Below, one piece after another: positions 34,923-46,777 of a stretch of DNA of 64,000 nt. The notes beneath the pieces are model-generated. The model had not been told where the DNA came from. It made no database searches and saw only the letters and a program-made list of their open reading frames with translations. Within the stretch, counting starts at the first letter, position 1. Every line of letters begins with the position of its first letter. The stretch is from Carex sylvatica (lineage: Eukaryota > Streptophyta > Magnoliopsida > Poales > Cyperaceae), in NCBI GenBank assembly GCA_964058845.1, contig CAXKVR010000233.1, positions 248,001-312,000 on the forward strand, read 5' to 3'. The position numbers and the translations under genes were made by a program.

Positions 34923-35982
34923 CTGAACGAACTCATCAGCAACTTTATCAAAAGTTATCTTCTTCAAGTTAAGCACCTCTTCCATGGTCTCATCAGCCTT
35001 CTTACTGAGCACATAGGTAATGTGGATACTGGTAGCCTGATTCTCTGCAGGCAACCGAAATCTCGCCTCGTACTCAGCCTTCATCAACCACACTTCCTTC
35101 TCCAGCTTATCGACAGTCTCCAGCCACCACTTAACCTACATTAAAAATGCCAAATAATTGTCTGTCAATTTGGGTACCATTGCTTATCCTAAGCTTACAA
35201 GTGCTAAAGCTATATTATTGATTTTGACCTATTTGACTTATTGTTACGAGTACAGCTAGGTTGTTCTTAAGTTCATCAAGTTTCTTGTTGAGCTTAACTT
35301 TAAAATTTATTGAATTGGTTTCAAATGACAAATTCAAACTGTTGAAACCGCAATCTTTATATTTCACGAGTGATTAATTTACATATAAAATTTATAAATT
35401 TTTGAATTAATTTAGTATGAATAAATGCATTAAAATTAGCTTATAAACCTTCTTTTTTCTACAACTTAGTTTTATATTAAATTTATTGAAAACTTTATAA
35501 ATTTTACATGTAAATACATTACTCGTAAAGTAAATCGGTTTAAATAATTTAAGTATAAAATGAAATACCTGGTGAGTGACCTCAAGGCCATTGCGCTCGG
35601 CCGCCTCTACCTTCTTCATTTCATCATCCCTCTTGCTCTTCAGTTCATTCATCTCATCTCCCAGAGCGTCGATGTAGTAGTGAGAGGACGCCATGTAGCC
35701 ATAGGTTTTTGCAAAAAAGTCCTTCAAAGGAAGGCAAACTTTAAATATTGATAATGCAGTATCCATGATGAGCAAAAGGAATTACCAAAAGCTAGGACTT
35801 GGGAGATGATAAGTAAGAATTAAGGTGAGAGGCTGTGAATACTTCGAAAATTTTATGATCAGACTTTAAAGCATCATTGACTTTGAGAAGTTAACTTTCG
35901 TAGGGAATTAATTAATTGCATGGTATGCAATAGATCCGGATTTTTCGGTTCATACCAACTGGTCCATATATGATGTTATCTT

Positions 35983-35993
35983 CTTATATATAA
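35983..35993 (-). promoter_or_regulatory. Possible TATA box, block II NLR
   Basis: Minus-strand TATATATAAG about 220 bp upstream of the ATG at 35766. Position fits a 5' UTR, but no other element supports it. Confidence 0.35.
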
Positions 35994-35999
35994 AAATCC

Positions 36000-37623
36000 G
36001 GGCCTCATTTTACATGTTACGTTACAGTTTAACCAATTCGTATTTTAATCTTATCAAATACGCTTATCAAACCTCATTTGTTAGCTTATTACGACGCGAA
36101 ATATTTTTTCAAAAACTTAAAAGTGACAAGTTTTATGTTATTAGTTTAAAGCAATATAATATTTATTTGTTATGGCTTGAGAATTGGGGTGTCAATAGCA
36201 TCATTTTACCTGTTTATCCGACCAGTACCATATCCTATAATATGTGTACGTAGGAGTAAGATTTTTTTTTTGGAAATTTATCGGATACGAGTACGGATAA
36301 CCTTTTTTCCGTTATATAAACAAATAAGGGTACAGGTGAAGTCTATTTCATATTCGTCATCCAATCGAGTAACTATAAAAAAATAATATATATAATAATA
36401 AGCATTGAAAAAATACTTTAATTGTTTACATGTGCTAAGCATGATTAGATTTTTTTTTCATTGAAGTACTGTTCATATATGAAATGAATGTATAAATGAA
36501 TGTATATGTTTTTAATGTTTTATTATAAATAATAAAAATAATTATTATATTAATATAATCCATCATTTATCTGTTACCGTTTTGTTATCCAACAACCATA
36601 GCAAGTACGGATAGAATACGAGTGAGATAATATATTTATAGTGGATAAGAATAATTTATAACAGATCTTTATAAAAATACATCCACCACCTGATCTTTAC
36701 TGTACCCGTTGTGACTCCTACTTGAGAATCATTATTTGTTATGCCTTTAGCCCTTTAGATTTAGTTAGCTCTCTTCCTCTTCCTGAGGCGGCTCTTTATA
36801 AGAAACCCTAAAGCCGCCACAGACTTGGTTGGTCATTGTCAACTTTATCGCGATTGAAATCCGATATAAATCTGAGATATTTGTTTAACAGAATTGGATG
36901 GTCAAGTCAATCGCATATTAAAAAAAAAAATTTGGCTAGCGTGCAAGACTCTCTTCTGCCGCAGAATTCAATATTTGTTTAAGAACTCTTTATTTCCGAG
37001 AGGAACTGGAGTTGATCGGAATTGAAAGTGCAGTACTGTCTGAGTTTGGAATGTCTAGTTCCATCTCGATTAGAGCGCGACAATGAGTAAATTCGGTTGT
37101 CGTCTGAATACGGTGTCGGTCGAAGAAGTGTATCCGATCTTGGAGAGAGATAACGATTAAAGTACTAGGGTGATCAACATCTCAATTGAAGCGTGACGGT
37201 GAATAAATATGGTCATCGTCAGAGTGCGGCAACGGTCAAAAAAGCAGATCCAGTCGTGGGAGTATGTTTGCATGAATTGAGAATTGTTAAAATATGGGGG
37301 CTATACAATAATATAGACTATTTGAAATAGCAATGTGCATTCAAATAATAGTTTTGTTATTCGTAATAACTAGAACAGATACTGTTCTCTATTTTTTGCA
37401 CTAAATATTGAAATAATTAATATTCGGAAGTGTAAACAGAGACAAAAAAAAATTTACATGTTTTACAGGTACAAATACTTTTATGCATGTTGATTTTTCT
37501 TGTTTTAATGGAACAATAATGTATACTGACATTACACGGTTTAGGAATAAAAATAAAAATAAAATAGACAATAGTAACTCTTAATTTTTCTTCCGAGTTA
37601 GTCTACTTTTAAAGTAAGAAAAA
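36000..37623. other. Unassigned intergenic
   Basis: Upstream of the NLR. 36780-37265 is less AT-rich and has a CTCTTTATAAGAAACCCTA element. It could be part of an LTR, but no ends were found. Confidence 0.4.
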
Positions 37624-37972
37624 TGCTAATATGCTACACGTAGCATAGATGACCTCTGTGCAATGGTTCAATATTTGAGTTTTTAAAATTCTAACGGTTG
37701 ATCCGAACCATTCAACATGATCTCCATACGAATATGTACTTGCAAATCAAATTTTGCATTTTTAAAAAACAAAATTGCTATTTTTTTAGATAGGTAGAAA
37801 ATTAGTTTATCTAATATCTTTTAGATCAAGTGATTTTCTACCTATCTAAAAGAGTAAAAAAATTCTAAAATATGTATATTTTAGTTTTCAAGTATATATT
37901 TATGTGGAGATTATGTTGAATGGTTTGAATTGATTATTAGAATTTTGAAAATTCAAATATTGAGCCCAATAA
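37624..37972. mobile_element. Palindromic MITE, AATATTTGAG type
   Basis: About 349 bp. Left arm has CAATATTTGAGTTTTTAAAA then GGTTGATCCGAACCATTCAA; the right arm is its complement ending AAATTCAAATATTGAGCC. Centre contains TTTTTAGATAGGTAGAAAAT and its complement. Related to 45926-46309 and the single arms at 53444 and 58134. Confidence 0.8.
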
Positions 37973-39310
37973 TACCAGTTTCTTTTCTGAGCCCAATAAA
38001 CTGCAATAAAACCGGTTTTGAAAAGATTTAATTCTCACAGCTTTAAAATTTTATTCTCTGCTTTTGAGAAAGATTGTTTACTTTCATTGACTTAACGAAG
38101 TTATTTGAGATATTAACGGTCTAGATTCGAAAATAATCCATACAACAGTCTTACATGAACCCAAATATGTATTTTGGAAAACAGGCAATTCAAGGCCCAT
38201 AATGGAGGGCCCAATAGTTAAGTTTGGATGCAAACAAACATATTTCGGTTCACATAAAAAAGCGGAAAATTGAAGCCCATAATTTTCTTGTAAACAATGT
38301 TCTTTCCTTAGTTTGGATGTTTATATTAGATCCGCTCGCCATGAGTAGAAATAGAGCAGAAAAAAAAATTCTATTTCTATCGAAACAGTGTTGTAAAAAA
38401 GTCCGTTTAGATCGATTAATCGACGAATTAGTTGTTGGAGGTGACCAAACCGTCATAGATTTTTTTGATTAATCGGACGATTATTTTCGATTAATCGCTT
38501 GGCTTGTCCGTTCGATGACTGCATACTATTATTTACAACACCGTGCCGAACAAGAGAAAAAGTGAGTGGAATTGGGAAATTGAGAATAGTGAAATTGAGT
38601 TTGAACTTTTGTAGTCAAACTCATGTTTTTTTGTATTTTGGTCCCTCCATTTCTCGGATCCGACTTCGCTGCTCTCCAAATAGGAGAGCATGATCCTGTT
38701 ATTCAAAATCGGACCGTTGAATTTTTTTCATGCACGGATCTCAGCACAGATGAACGGTTCGATTTAGAATAATAGAGTCCTGCTCTCCTATTTAGAGAGC
38801 AGCGGAGTTGATTTTCCATTTGTCTATGAATTAATTCTCTATTCCATGAGAAAAGTAGAATAAAGAAATTGATTTTTTTCAAGAGATAAATTTATCTCGT
38901 TTACCAATACTCTTTTACTATTCTTTATTAACCTCGCATAACCAGAATAATAAATAATTGAAGTCTACTTCAAATTTCACTTTTTCTCACTATTCGTCTA
39001 TTCCAACGATTCATCCATCGGCAAACAGGCCCATTATTTTCAGAGCAAAGAATTTGACTTTTCATATGATTTAACGCTGACCTGGACTTGATGTTCTTTT
39101 GCTTCCTTTTCTCGTAGTAAAGTTATTGTTTGCTTCTGACATTTTCATGTCTTCCACCTGTGGCTATTTATTTTATGGCGTTCAGTTGTTGGACCAATTC
39201 TTTGTATAACTCTCAGGCCTTGCAAATTGTATGAACTTGCCAAGAATGTACATACTATTCATAGTAGATGTTTAGCCTGGTTCAAACCTATTTGTTGCGT
39301 TTTCTAAATA
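37973..39310. repeat. Divergent fourth copy of the segment A middle part
   Basis: 37973-38290 resembles 21700-22250, and 39060-39310 resembles 22620-22900. The middle (about 38300-39060) is an unrelated insertion that includes a MITE. Confidence 0.65.
38655..38820. mobile_element. Small MITE with GAGAGCAG inverted ends
   Basis: Left CTTCGCTGCTCTCCAAATAG then AAATCGGACCGTTGAA; right is the complement (GAACGGTTCGATTT, CTATTTAGAGAGCAGCGGAG). About 165 bp, no coding capacity. Confidence 0.7.
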
Positions 39311-40713
39311 GTTTCTCTCCAGCCTACGTGCACTTCCAATTAAGCCTTCTGATGAACTTTAATTGTTCATCCCTGTCCTTCTTTTTTGAGTAAAGGTTGG
39401 AGGTCAAGTTACTCAACTATTTAATATTTTTGTAATATAACAAATGATTTCTCTCATCTGTTAGATACATAGATATTAAATGAAGAACGGTTATCCCAAC
39501 AAAAAGATGGATATTCACAAATACACATGTATACTATTTTGTCATAGTGTTATTTTTTGAGTGGAAAATGTATTTTTATTTTCTATTTTCAGCCCTACAC
39601 TGTCGTTTTTGACGATCATCGGAGGATGTGGACTGTGCAGTGGACTCCCCATAGCATGACGATCACAGCCATGCCACTCACTGGCCTTGCCATGGTCGGA
39701 ATTGCACTGGAGAAGTCGGGCCCACGTGTCAGGATGAAGCCCAAGTTCATATCAAGGTGGTGGGACTCTTGAAGCAGTCTGTATCGTTCAGATCTTGGTG
39801 TGGTTGAGAATATTTGAAAGATGCACGAATCCTGAAGACGAGTTTAAATTGAAGCGTTGGATTGAGGCTAAACAACCCCTGACAATGCGGGTCCCCTTTG
39901 TGAGTGTTCAAAGCCTACCTGATTAAGCCAAACCCAATCAATCGAAGTTGACTTGAACTCCGACTGGAACCCAAGCCTATTCTGCATGCCATACGCTGAA
40001 GTTTGAAGAATGCACTAGCAAAGCTCCTGATTGTTTCCAAACAAGCCCTTGGCCACTTTAAAATCTCACAAACTTGACCCTGAAGTTTCAATTTTACTTA
40101 GATAACCATGTTAAAAGCTCAAATTATAGACCAAGTTCCTTAGAAAATTACACAGAGGCCATTGCCTATTAAAATGCTCACAAAAATGCCCTTCCAAGTC
40201 ATTAATTTTACCAATAACTTTCTCATTCTAAGTCCAAATCAACTCAAGTCAATCCCAAATCAACCCAAATTCAATTCTACATGACTCAAAGCCAATTCTT
40301 ATATAATTTAAATTAATTCAAGCTACCCAATGACAAAATTTCCCCTGCATTGAGCCTTAACCCAATAATGACTTTCTTATCCAACGTGGTTAAATTTTAA
40401 ATGACTTGTTTACTCTTGCCTTGATGCCAAAGACATGACCAAAGAATGATCAAAATCCCAAATTACCAAAGTATCCCTCCGTTTGAACCTCATGAATTCC
40501 AATGTCCCTAAACTAGAAAAGATCGCGCAGTCTTTAAACTAGACCTACACCCTTCAATTTAATGAGGAATAAATAAATAATTTAACATACCTATGTACTG
40601 ATTGAATAGAATACCATATTTCCCATATCATGCATGCATATGGCATATTTAAACACACATAGATACACACTCCTATGAAAACCAATGGAACACGATCAAT
40701 ATTTACACATGAG
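39311..40713. other. Unassigned intergenic with one orphan reading frame
   Basis: 39592-39772 on the plus strand reads PYTVVFDDHRRMWTVQWTPH then MTITAMPLTGLAMVGIALEK and ends SRWWDS-stop. It is GC-richer than its surroundings and could be the 3' end of a gene or element, but I do not recognise the family. 39840-40560 resembles LTR or UTR sequence without identifiable ends. Confidence 0.35.

Positions 40714-40745
<32 letters not shown>
40714..40745. repeat. Poly-C tract (32 C) at duplicon edge
   Basis: Marks the left edge of TPS duplicon 2, matching the 15-C tract at 7132. The poly-Gly reading frame on the other strand is an artefact of this run. Confidence 0.93.
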
Positions 40746-41625
40746 TTTAGCTTTACTATTCAGTTCCCTTGACAATAGACCCAAATCCTGTAATGAGGTG
40801 TTCAATAAGACCTGAAAAGTCTATTGATATTATTTACGGCATGACTTGCGCCTATCAAGAGTTAATTAAACGTCTCCACAATCCTCTTGATAACTAATCA
40901 TGAACAGTAGGCCATCAAGGGTGAACCCAAAAGAAGCAGAAATGTTCAAACCTCCCATGTCTCCATGAGGCCTTCCCTCTCCCAATTTCTAAGAGGCAGG
41001 CATAATATCAAAAGGGAAACATCCAACGTCTGGACATATAACAATTTTGCACTCCACAAATATACAAATTGTAAAATTATTTAATAATTATTTATTATTT
41101 GTTTGTTATCCGTTAAAGTTAACTTAACATATATAAATATAGAGTACATATAAGACATAGCTACTGATAAAACAAAATTCTTTTTTAAGGAAGAGAAACA
41201 AGAACACAATTTCTTTCTATTAATTATTAAACATATTTTCTTCTCTTACATCCATAACAGAATATAACACTATTAATACTCTTACCATTAAAGTAAACTC
41301 TTAAAATTTGTACAAGGATAAATATAAAACAGAATTCTAAACAACAACACTTACATCTGACACTTGGTTACTAAAGCTGTCTTAACTTTTTATAGAGAAC
41401 TCCAAACAACTTAATACCAGAACCAACTGAAACTAGACTAGAAAACAAGTGAAAAACATAATTAATAAGCCCAGGATGACCTACACTTGCCACTTCAACT
41501 TATTTTATATTGCCTCAAAATCTGACTGTGTTTGAGATTATTCTTTAACAACTACTAGCAAATAACCTATTTATTTCATTCTCTGCATAAGAGCCATCCA
41601 GACTGGTAATATGCAGTTGACTTAT

Positions 41626-44600
41626 TTAAAGAGCGAAGGGTTCCAGCAGAAGCAGAGAACTTATTCTTTTCAGATTGCTGGGTTTGTTACATGCATCATT
41701 GAAGTAAACATAAAAGGTCTCCATTTGTCTGCACTGATTAACAAGTATCTCAAGTACTGTCATGGGAACATCAGCTGGGTGAAGGCATGCCTGGTTTACT
41801 CTCTTCCATGCATCCTCACAAAACGACTGGAACTTCGTAGTTGTTTCTTCATTTGTTAATTTATGTTCAATTTTGTAGCACTCAAATGTTGTTGGCCCTT
41901 GCCCAGACTTCATCTCACGCTGCAAGTATCAAATGAAAACAAATTGTGAAGCTAGTATAGAACTATTACTTGGTAAAAACTTTAGTCTTTTTAATCAATG
42001 CATTCAATTTTCCAGTTTGAATTGAAGTTGCACTTTTCCAATAGCTTGATTTTTGTTCTTACCATAAATCATGAATCCCTTTTCTGGATTCTTAAATATT
42101 TGATCTGTAGTAGATGATCAGTTGGTTCCCACGAGACTATATTTGTTTGTCTAATTCGACTAGAGCAATTGAGTCTGAAATATTAAAAGCAATATATAGC
42201 CCAACAACAAAATGAAAATCTATTTCCTACCCGTCGTATACCGAATGACTTTTCAATTTATAGCACACCACAAATCAATTACTAAATCATCTTTAATATA
42301 ATTAGGTCATTTTGGTACCTCATGACCTATTACATCGTCAATGTATCTAGTAATTCTCATGCAATCCATGGTGACCTCTGGGAAAGTATGGAGCCACTGA
42401 AAGACCTCTTTGGTGATGACTTCCCCTGGAATTCCTAACAAAGGATAACCAACCACGAGGGAGCCAACATGGTCATCTATTGCGGGTTTTTCGCGCTCAT
42501 GGAAGGATGGTACATACCCACTCGCACGCCACTCCACTTCTTGCATGAAACCGTCAATAAGTGTCTGAGCCTATTTATATAAATGTAAAATGCATTACAA
42601 CTTTAAAATCCAGAAAATATGAAATATATTCGAAAAGTCAGGATAAAATAATTTATCAAACAGAAAGTATACATATTAGGACGTATTCAGTTTACAAAAT
42701 TAACACCTCCGGATTCTGCACTTCTAAAAATTTTAAGCTTGATATCTTACTTATAATTATTAATAATCCACATAAATAAATAATATAAATATGCAGAGTC
42801 CGCCATAATGAGAAAAACATGGTATCATACCGACTTGATAATGTACGGCAAACGGTACTTCTCACTAGGCTCTAATTCATCATCAAAACTATTAACTGTC
42901 TTAATGAATTGGTGACATAAGTTCCTCAAGTACATCGGTAGTAAATCCACTGTCTTTTCATCCCATCTGCAAGCAAGTGATCCCAGTACTGACATTAGTT
43001 TCACTAAATATATATAATATTATTAATAAATAATTAGGAAGTTAATTAATAATTCCGTTAATTATGAAGCATTTTATGTTAATTAATAATTCCGCAAGTT
43101 AATTATGAAGCATCTCCAAAAAAAAAACTTATGATGACACCTCTCAGACCATTAGTTTCACTAATAACAAAAACTTATGATGACAAATGTGCAAGCTTAT
43201 CTTAAATATATATAATGTTTTTTGTATATTTATAAAATAAAACATAAATATTTTTAACTTAACGGAAAAACAAACATTGGATTTTTTTTTCTCCTTTTTA
43301 AAAAAAGCACTTGTGAAGATTTATCTATATATCAATAAAAACTAGTTTTTTCACCTGTTCATTTTGTGTTATCAAAATTTTCTTCTAGCACATGCTGCTT
43401 AGCAATAAATATATAACAATTGGGGATATTATTCTTAGTCATTTTTCATCATAACGAAACTGTTCAATTTGAAATATAGCTCATTTTTCCTTTTCTTTTC
43501 TTTTTTACAAAAAAGTTGAGAGGGGTGGATGTTCTTCCTTGATTTTTATTTTTTTTTGAAGTTAAGGAAGGACTCTAGTTTCTCTTTTTTACATATCCCA
43601 CTGTTTGTTAGTTCCAATAACAACAACTTTTATACGGATGATATTATCTTTATCAATTAAGTGCATATGTGATTCTTATATTCATCCCGATTTAAATCTG
43701 ACCCTTTCAAGTTCTAACTTTGGTTTAGGTCTGAGAGATCCTTCAAAAGAAAATTTTGGTTACCATTATAATTCCGCTAGAGTCATTTGAACGGTATGTT
43801 TCTGTTCAAATATCACCATTGGACGACAATATATATATAGTACTCAGATTACAGTTCATTAATTTTAACTAATGAAAAAAACATATCACAGGTAAAATAT
43901 ATAAATAACTTGCCTCTGTATTGCCTCATTTAGAAGCTTGCATTCTTCATATGTGCCGTACACATCAAAAGTGTCATCCACAACTGCTATCAATGCATAC
44001 AACTTGGCAATCATTTTCCGTGCACGGCTATACTGATCGAACTCAAAATATTGTCCCCAACTCCAAATGATATATACCTCTAATAAACGCTCCCGTGCAT
44101 ATTTTAGATTCTCGCCAATATTTAGGTTCTTCCACCATCTGTAACATGTATATAACCATATCTGTATTAATAATCTATGTTCACTAATAGGTGTTGAAAC
44201 ATTTAGTGAAGCCGTTTAGTAATAATGAAATGAAACTCTATATATTTAACTAAGAAAGTATATTTGGTTGTATCGAAGCTTACCAAGTACGTAGGTTTAC
44301 ATTGTAAAGACACTATGGACTTATATATATAGCGAGGTTGGCTACTCTACTTATATATGCATATGAGGGCATATGCTTAAATGGATTTTTAGACCAAAAA
44401 GATGCCATCTTTCAAGACATAAAATATATTTAAAAAATTCCAAAAAAATATAAAAATTGATATTCTACATGTTTACTATATAACTAATTTTTTGAGCTAC
44501 TTAGGTCGAACTTTAGAACATGTAATTTTAAAATTGGATCCGTAAGCACTTCAGCCGAAGTGCTTACGGAGCAATTTAGCCGGGTTATATATATATATAT

Positions 44601-44977
44601 ATATATATAGGAGGGCTCCACTTACACCCTTTTTTGTGACACCGGATTACACTCTATATTTTCAAAGTCCAAACAGTCGATCCAAACTGTTCAACATAAT
44701 GGATATGTTAAAATGTGTTTTCAGATCAAATTTAATATTATTTTTTTACTATTTATTAAGATGGGTACAAAAATTCAATGGTCCGAATATAGCGATTTTG
44801 TTGAATACTTAATAAATAGTAAAACAGTTCAAAAAATATATAAAATTTGATCTGCAAGCGCATTTTAATATTTCCATTATGTTTAACGGTTTGGATCAAC
44901 TATTTGAACTTTTAAAACTTTGAAAATAGATAATGTAATTCGGTGTCACCAAAAAAGGTGTAATTGGATCCCTCATC

Positions 44978-45014
<37 letters not shown>

Positions 45015-45418
45015 AGTACGGCTAACATGCTTCCACTAGTATATCAACAATATGCTTTCGGCCTCTAAAATATTTCAAATCGGGTTCAAATGATAAATTT
45101 AAACCATTCAAACCAATGTCCTTAACGACAGCTTCATTTTTATATAAAAATATTTAAGTTTCGAATTTATTTACCATCAAATCAAGTGGTCAAAAAATGA
45201 AGGATTTTGTGCATATATTAATGCACTATTTGGTCATTTTTTTGACCACTTAACTTGATAGTAAATAAATTTGAAAATTAATTTTTTTTATATGAAAATG
45301 AAGCTCTCGTTAAGGAGATTAGTTTGAATGGTTCAGATTTTTTATTTGAAGTCGATTCGATGGATTTTGAAAGTCGAAAGCATATTGTTGATATACTAAA
45401 GGAAGCACGTTAGCGGTA

Positions 45419-45484
<66 letters not shown>

Positions 45485-46728
45485 GTCGGCTAATATCAAA
45501 ATGTTTGTTCTGTAGCCGTGGTGCAACCAATTGGTTTTCTAATTTTTAAAGTCCAAACGGTCGATCCAAACTATTAGATTTGATCTCTATATTAATATGT
45601 TCTTGGACACAAAATTAAGTTTTACATTTTTTTGAATTTTTTTACTAATTGTTAAGTCAGTTTTAAAATCGCTGATTTTAATAAACAGTGAAAAATTTGT
45701 GGATCATTGAAAAAACCGATTTTAAAATGGACTTAATAAATAAAAAAAATTCAAAAAACAAATGTAAAAATTGGTCTCCAAGCAGATTTTAATATAGATT
45801 GAATATTGAATAGTTTAGATCGACTGTTTGGACTTTAAAAGTGTAAACACCAAAGCGTTTGTTCTATGGTCTAGGAACAAACATTTTGATAATAGCCAAC
45901 ATCCCTCTCTCTTTATATATATATAGGATTTGGCTACGGTGCTATGGCTCAATATTCGAGTTTTCAAAATCCTAATGGTCGATCCGAACCGTTCATCTTG
46001 TTCTCCATATTAATATGTTTTTGGAGACCAAATTTTATATTTTTTGGAATTTTTTACTATTTTTTTAGATAGGTAGAAAATCACTTGATCTAAAAAATTC
46101 TGCTCCATTCAGATATTTGATTTTCTACCTATTTAAAAATATAGTAAATTATTTTCAAAAAATGTAAAATTTGGTCTCCAAACACATATTAATATGGAGA
46201 ACAAGATGAATGGTTCAGATCAATTGTTAGGATTTTTTAAAACTCGAATATTGAGCCGTAGCACCATAACCCTCTATGCAACCCATAACACCGTAGCCAA
46301 ATCCTATATATATATATAGAGAGAGAGAGAGTGACTACTGTGCATTTGTATGCATATGGGCCGAAATACATACTGTCCAAATTTGAAATTTTAAAATCTA
46401 AAAAGTCGATCTGAATCGTTCATCTTGTTCTCGATATTAATATGTTCTCGGAGACCAAATTTTTTATTTTTTTTGAATTCTTTTACTATTTATTAAGCCA
46501 ACGGTGGCTGCTGATTTTACTGTTTTGTGCAGCCACCGTTGGATCAACAATTTTCAAAGTGGCTTAATAAATAGTAAAAAAATTCAGAAAAATATAAGAT
46601 TTGGTCTCCAAGCACATATTAATATGGAGAACAAGATGAACGGTTCAGATTGACTTTTTGAATTTTGAAATTTCAAATTTGGATCGTATGTATTTCGGCC
46701 CATATGCATACGAATGCAAATTAATTAG

Positions 46729-46777
<49 letters not shown>

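Larger units (their letters stand above)
27578..35766 (-). pseudogene. CC-NB-ARC-LRR (RPS5-like) resistance gene split by a retrotransposon
   Basis: Intracellular immune receptor of the RPS2/RPS5 class. Exons: 35569-35766 (start MDTALSIFKV; an ATG three codons upstream at 35775 is also possible), 34923-35135, and 33487 down to 27578. Exons 1 and 2 give the N-terminal helical part (FFAKTYGYMASSHYYID). Exon 3 has P-loop GMGGVGKTALLKK, kinase-2 FVIILDDLWE, RNBS-B KIFLSTRI, GLPL CGGLPLALIEVG, RNBS-D LYCSLYPENY, an MHP in place of MHD, then about 15 LRR-like segments. A copia element (28080-31698) lies in exon 3 in the LRR region. Without it and one TSD copy, exon 3 is 2286 nt, an exact multiple of three, and no stop is seen; total about 898 aa. 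As it stands, translation leaves the LRRs at about codon 730 and runs into LTR sequence. Confidence 0.92.

Noticed and set aside
40554..40805. Reading frame with a run of Gly
   Set aside because: Product of the poly-C tract.
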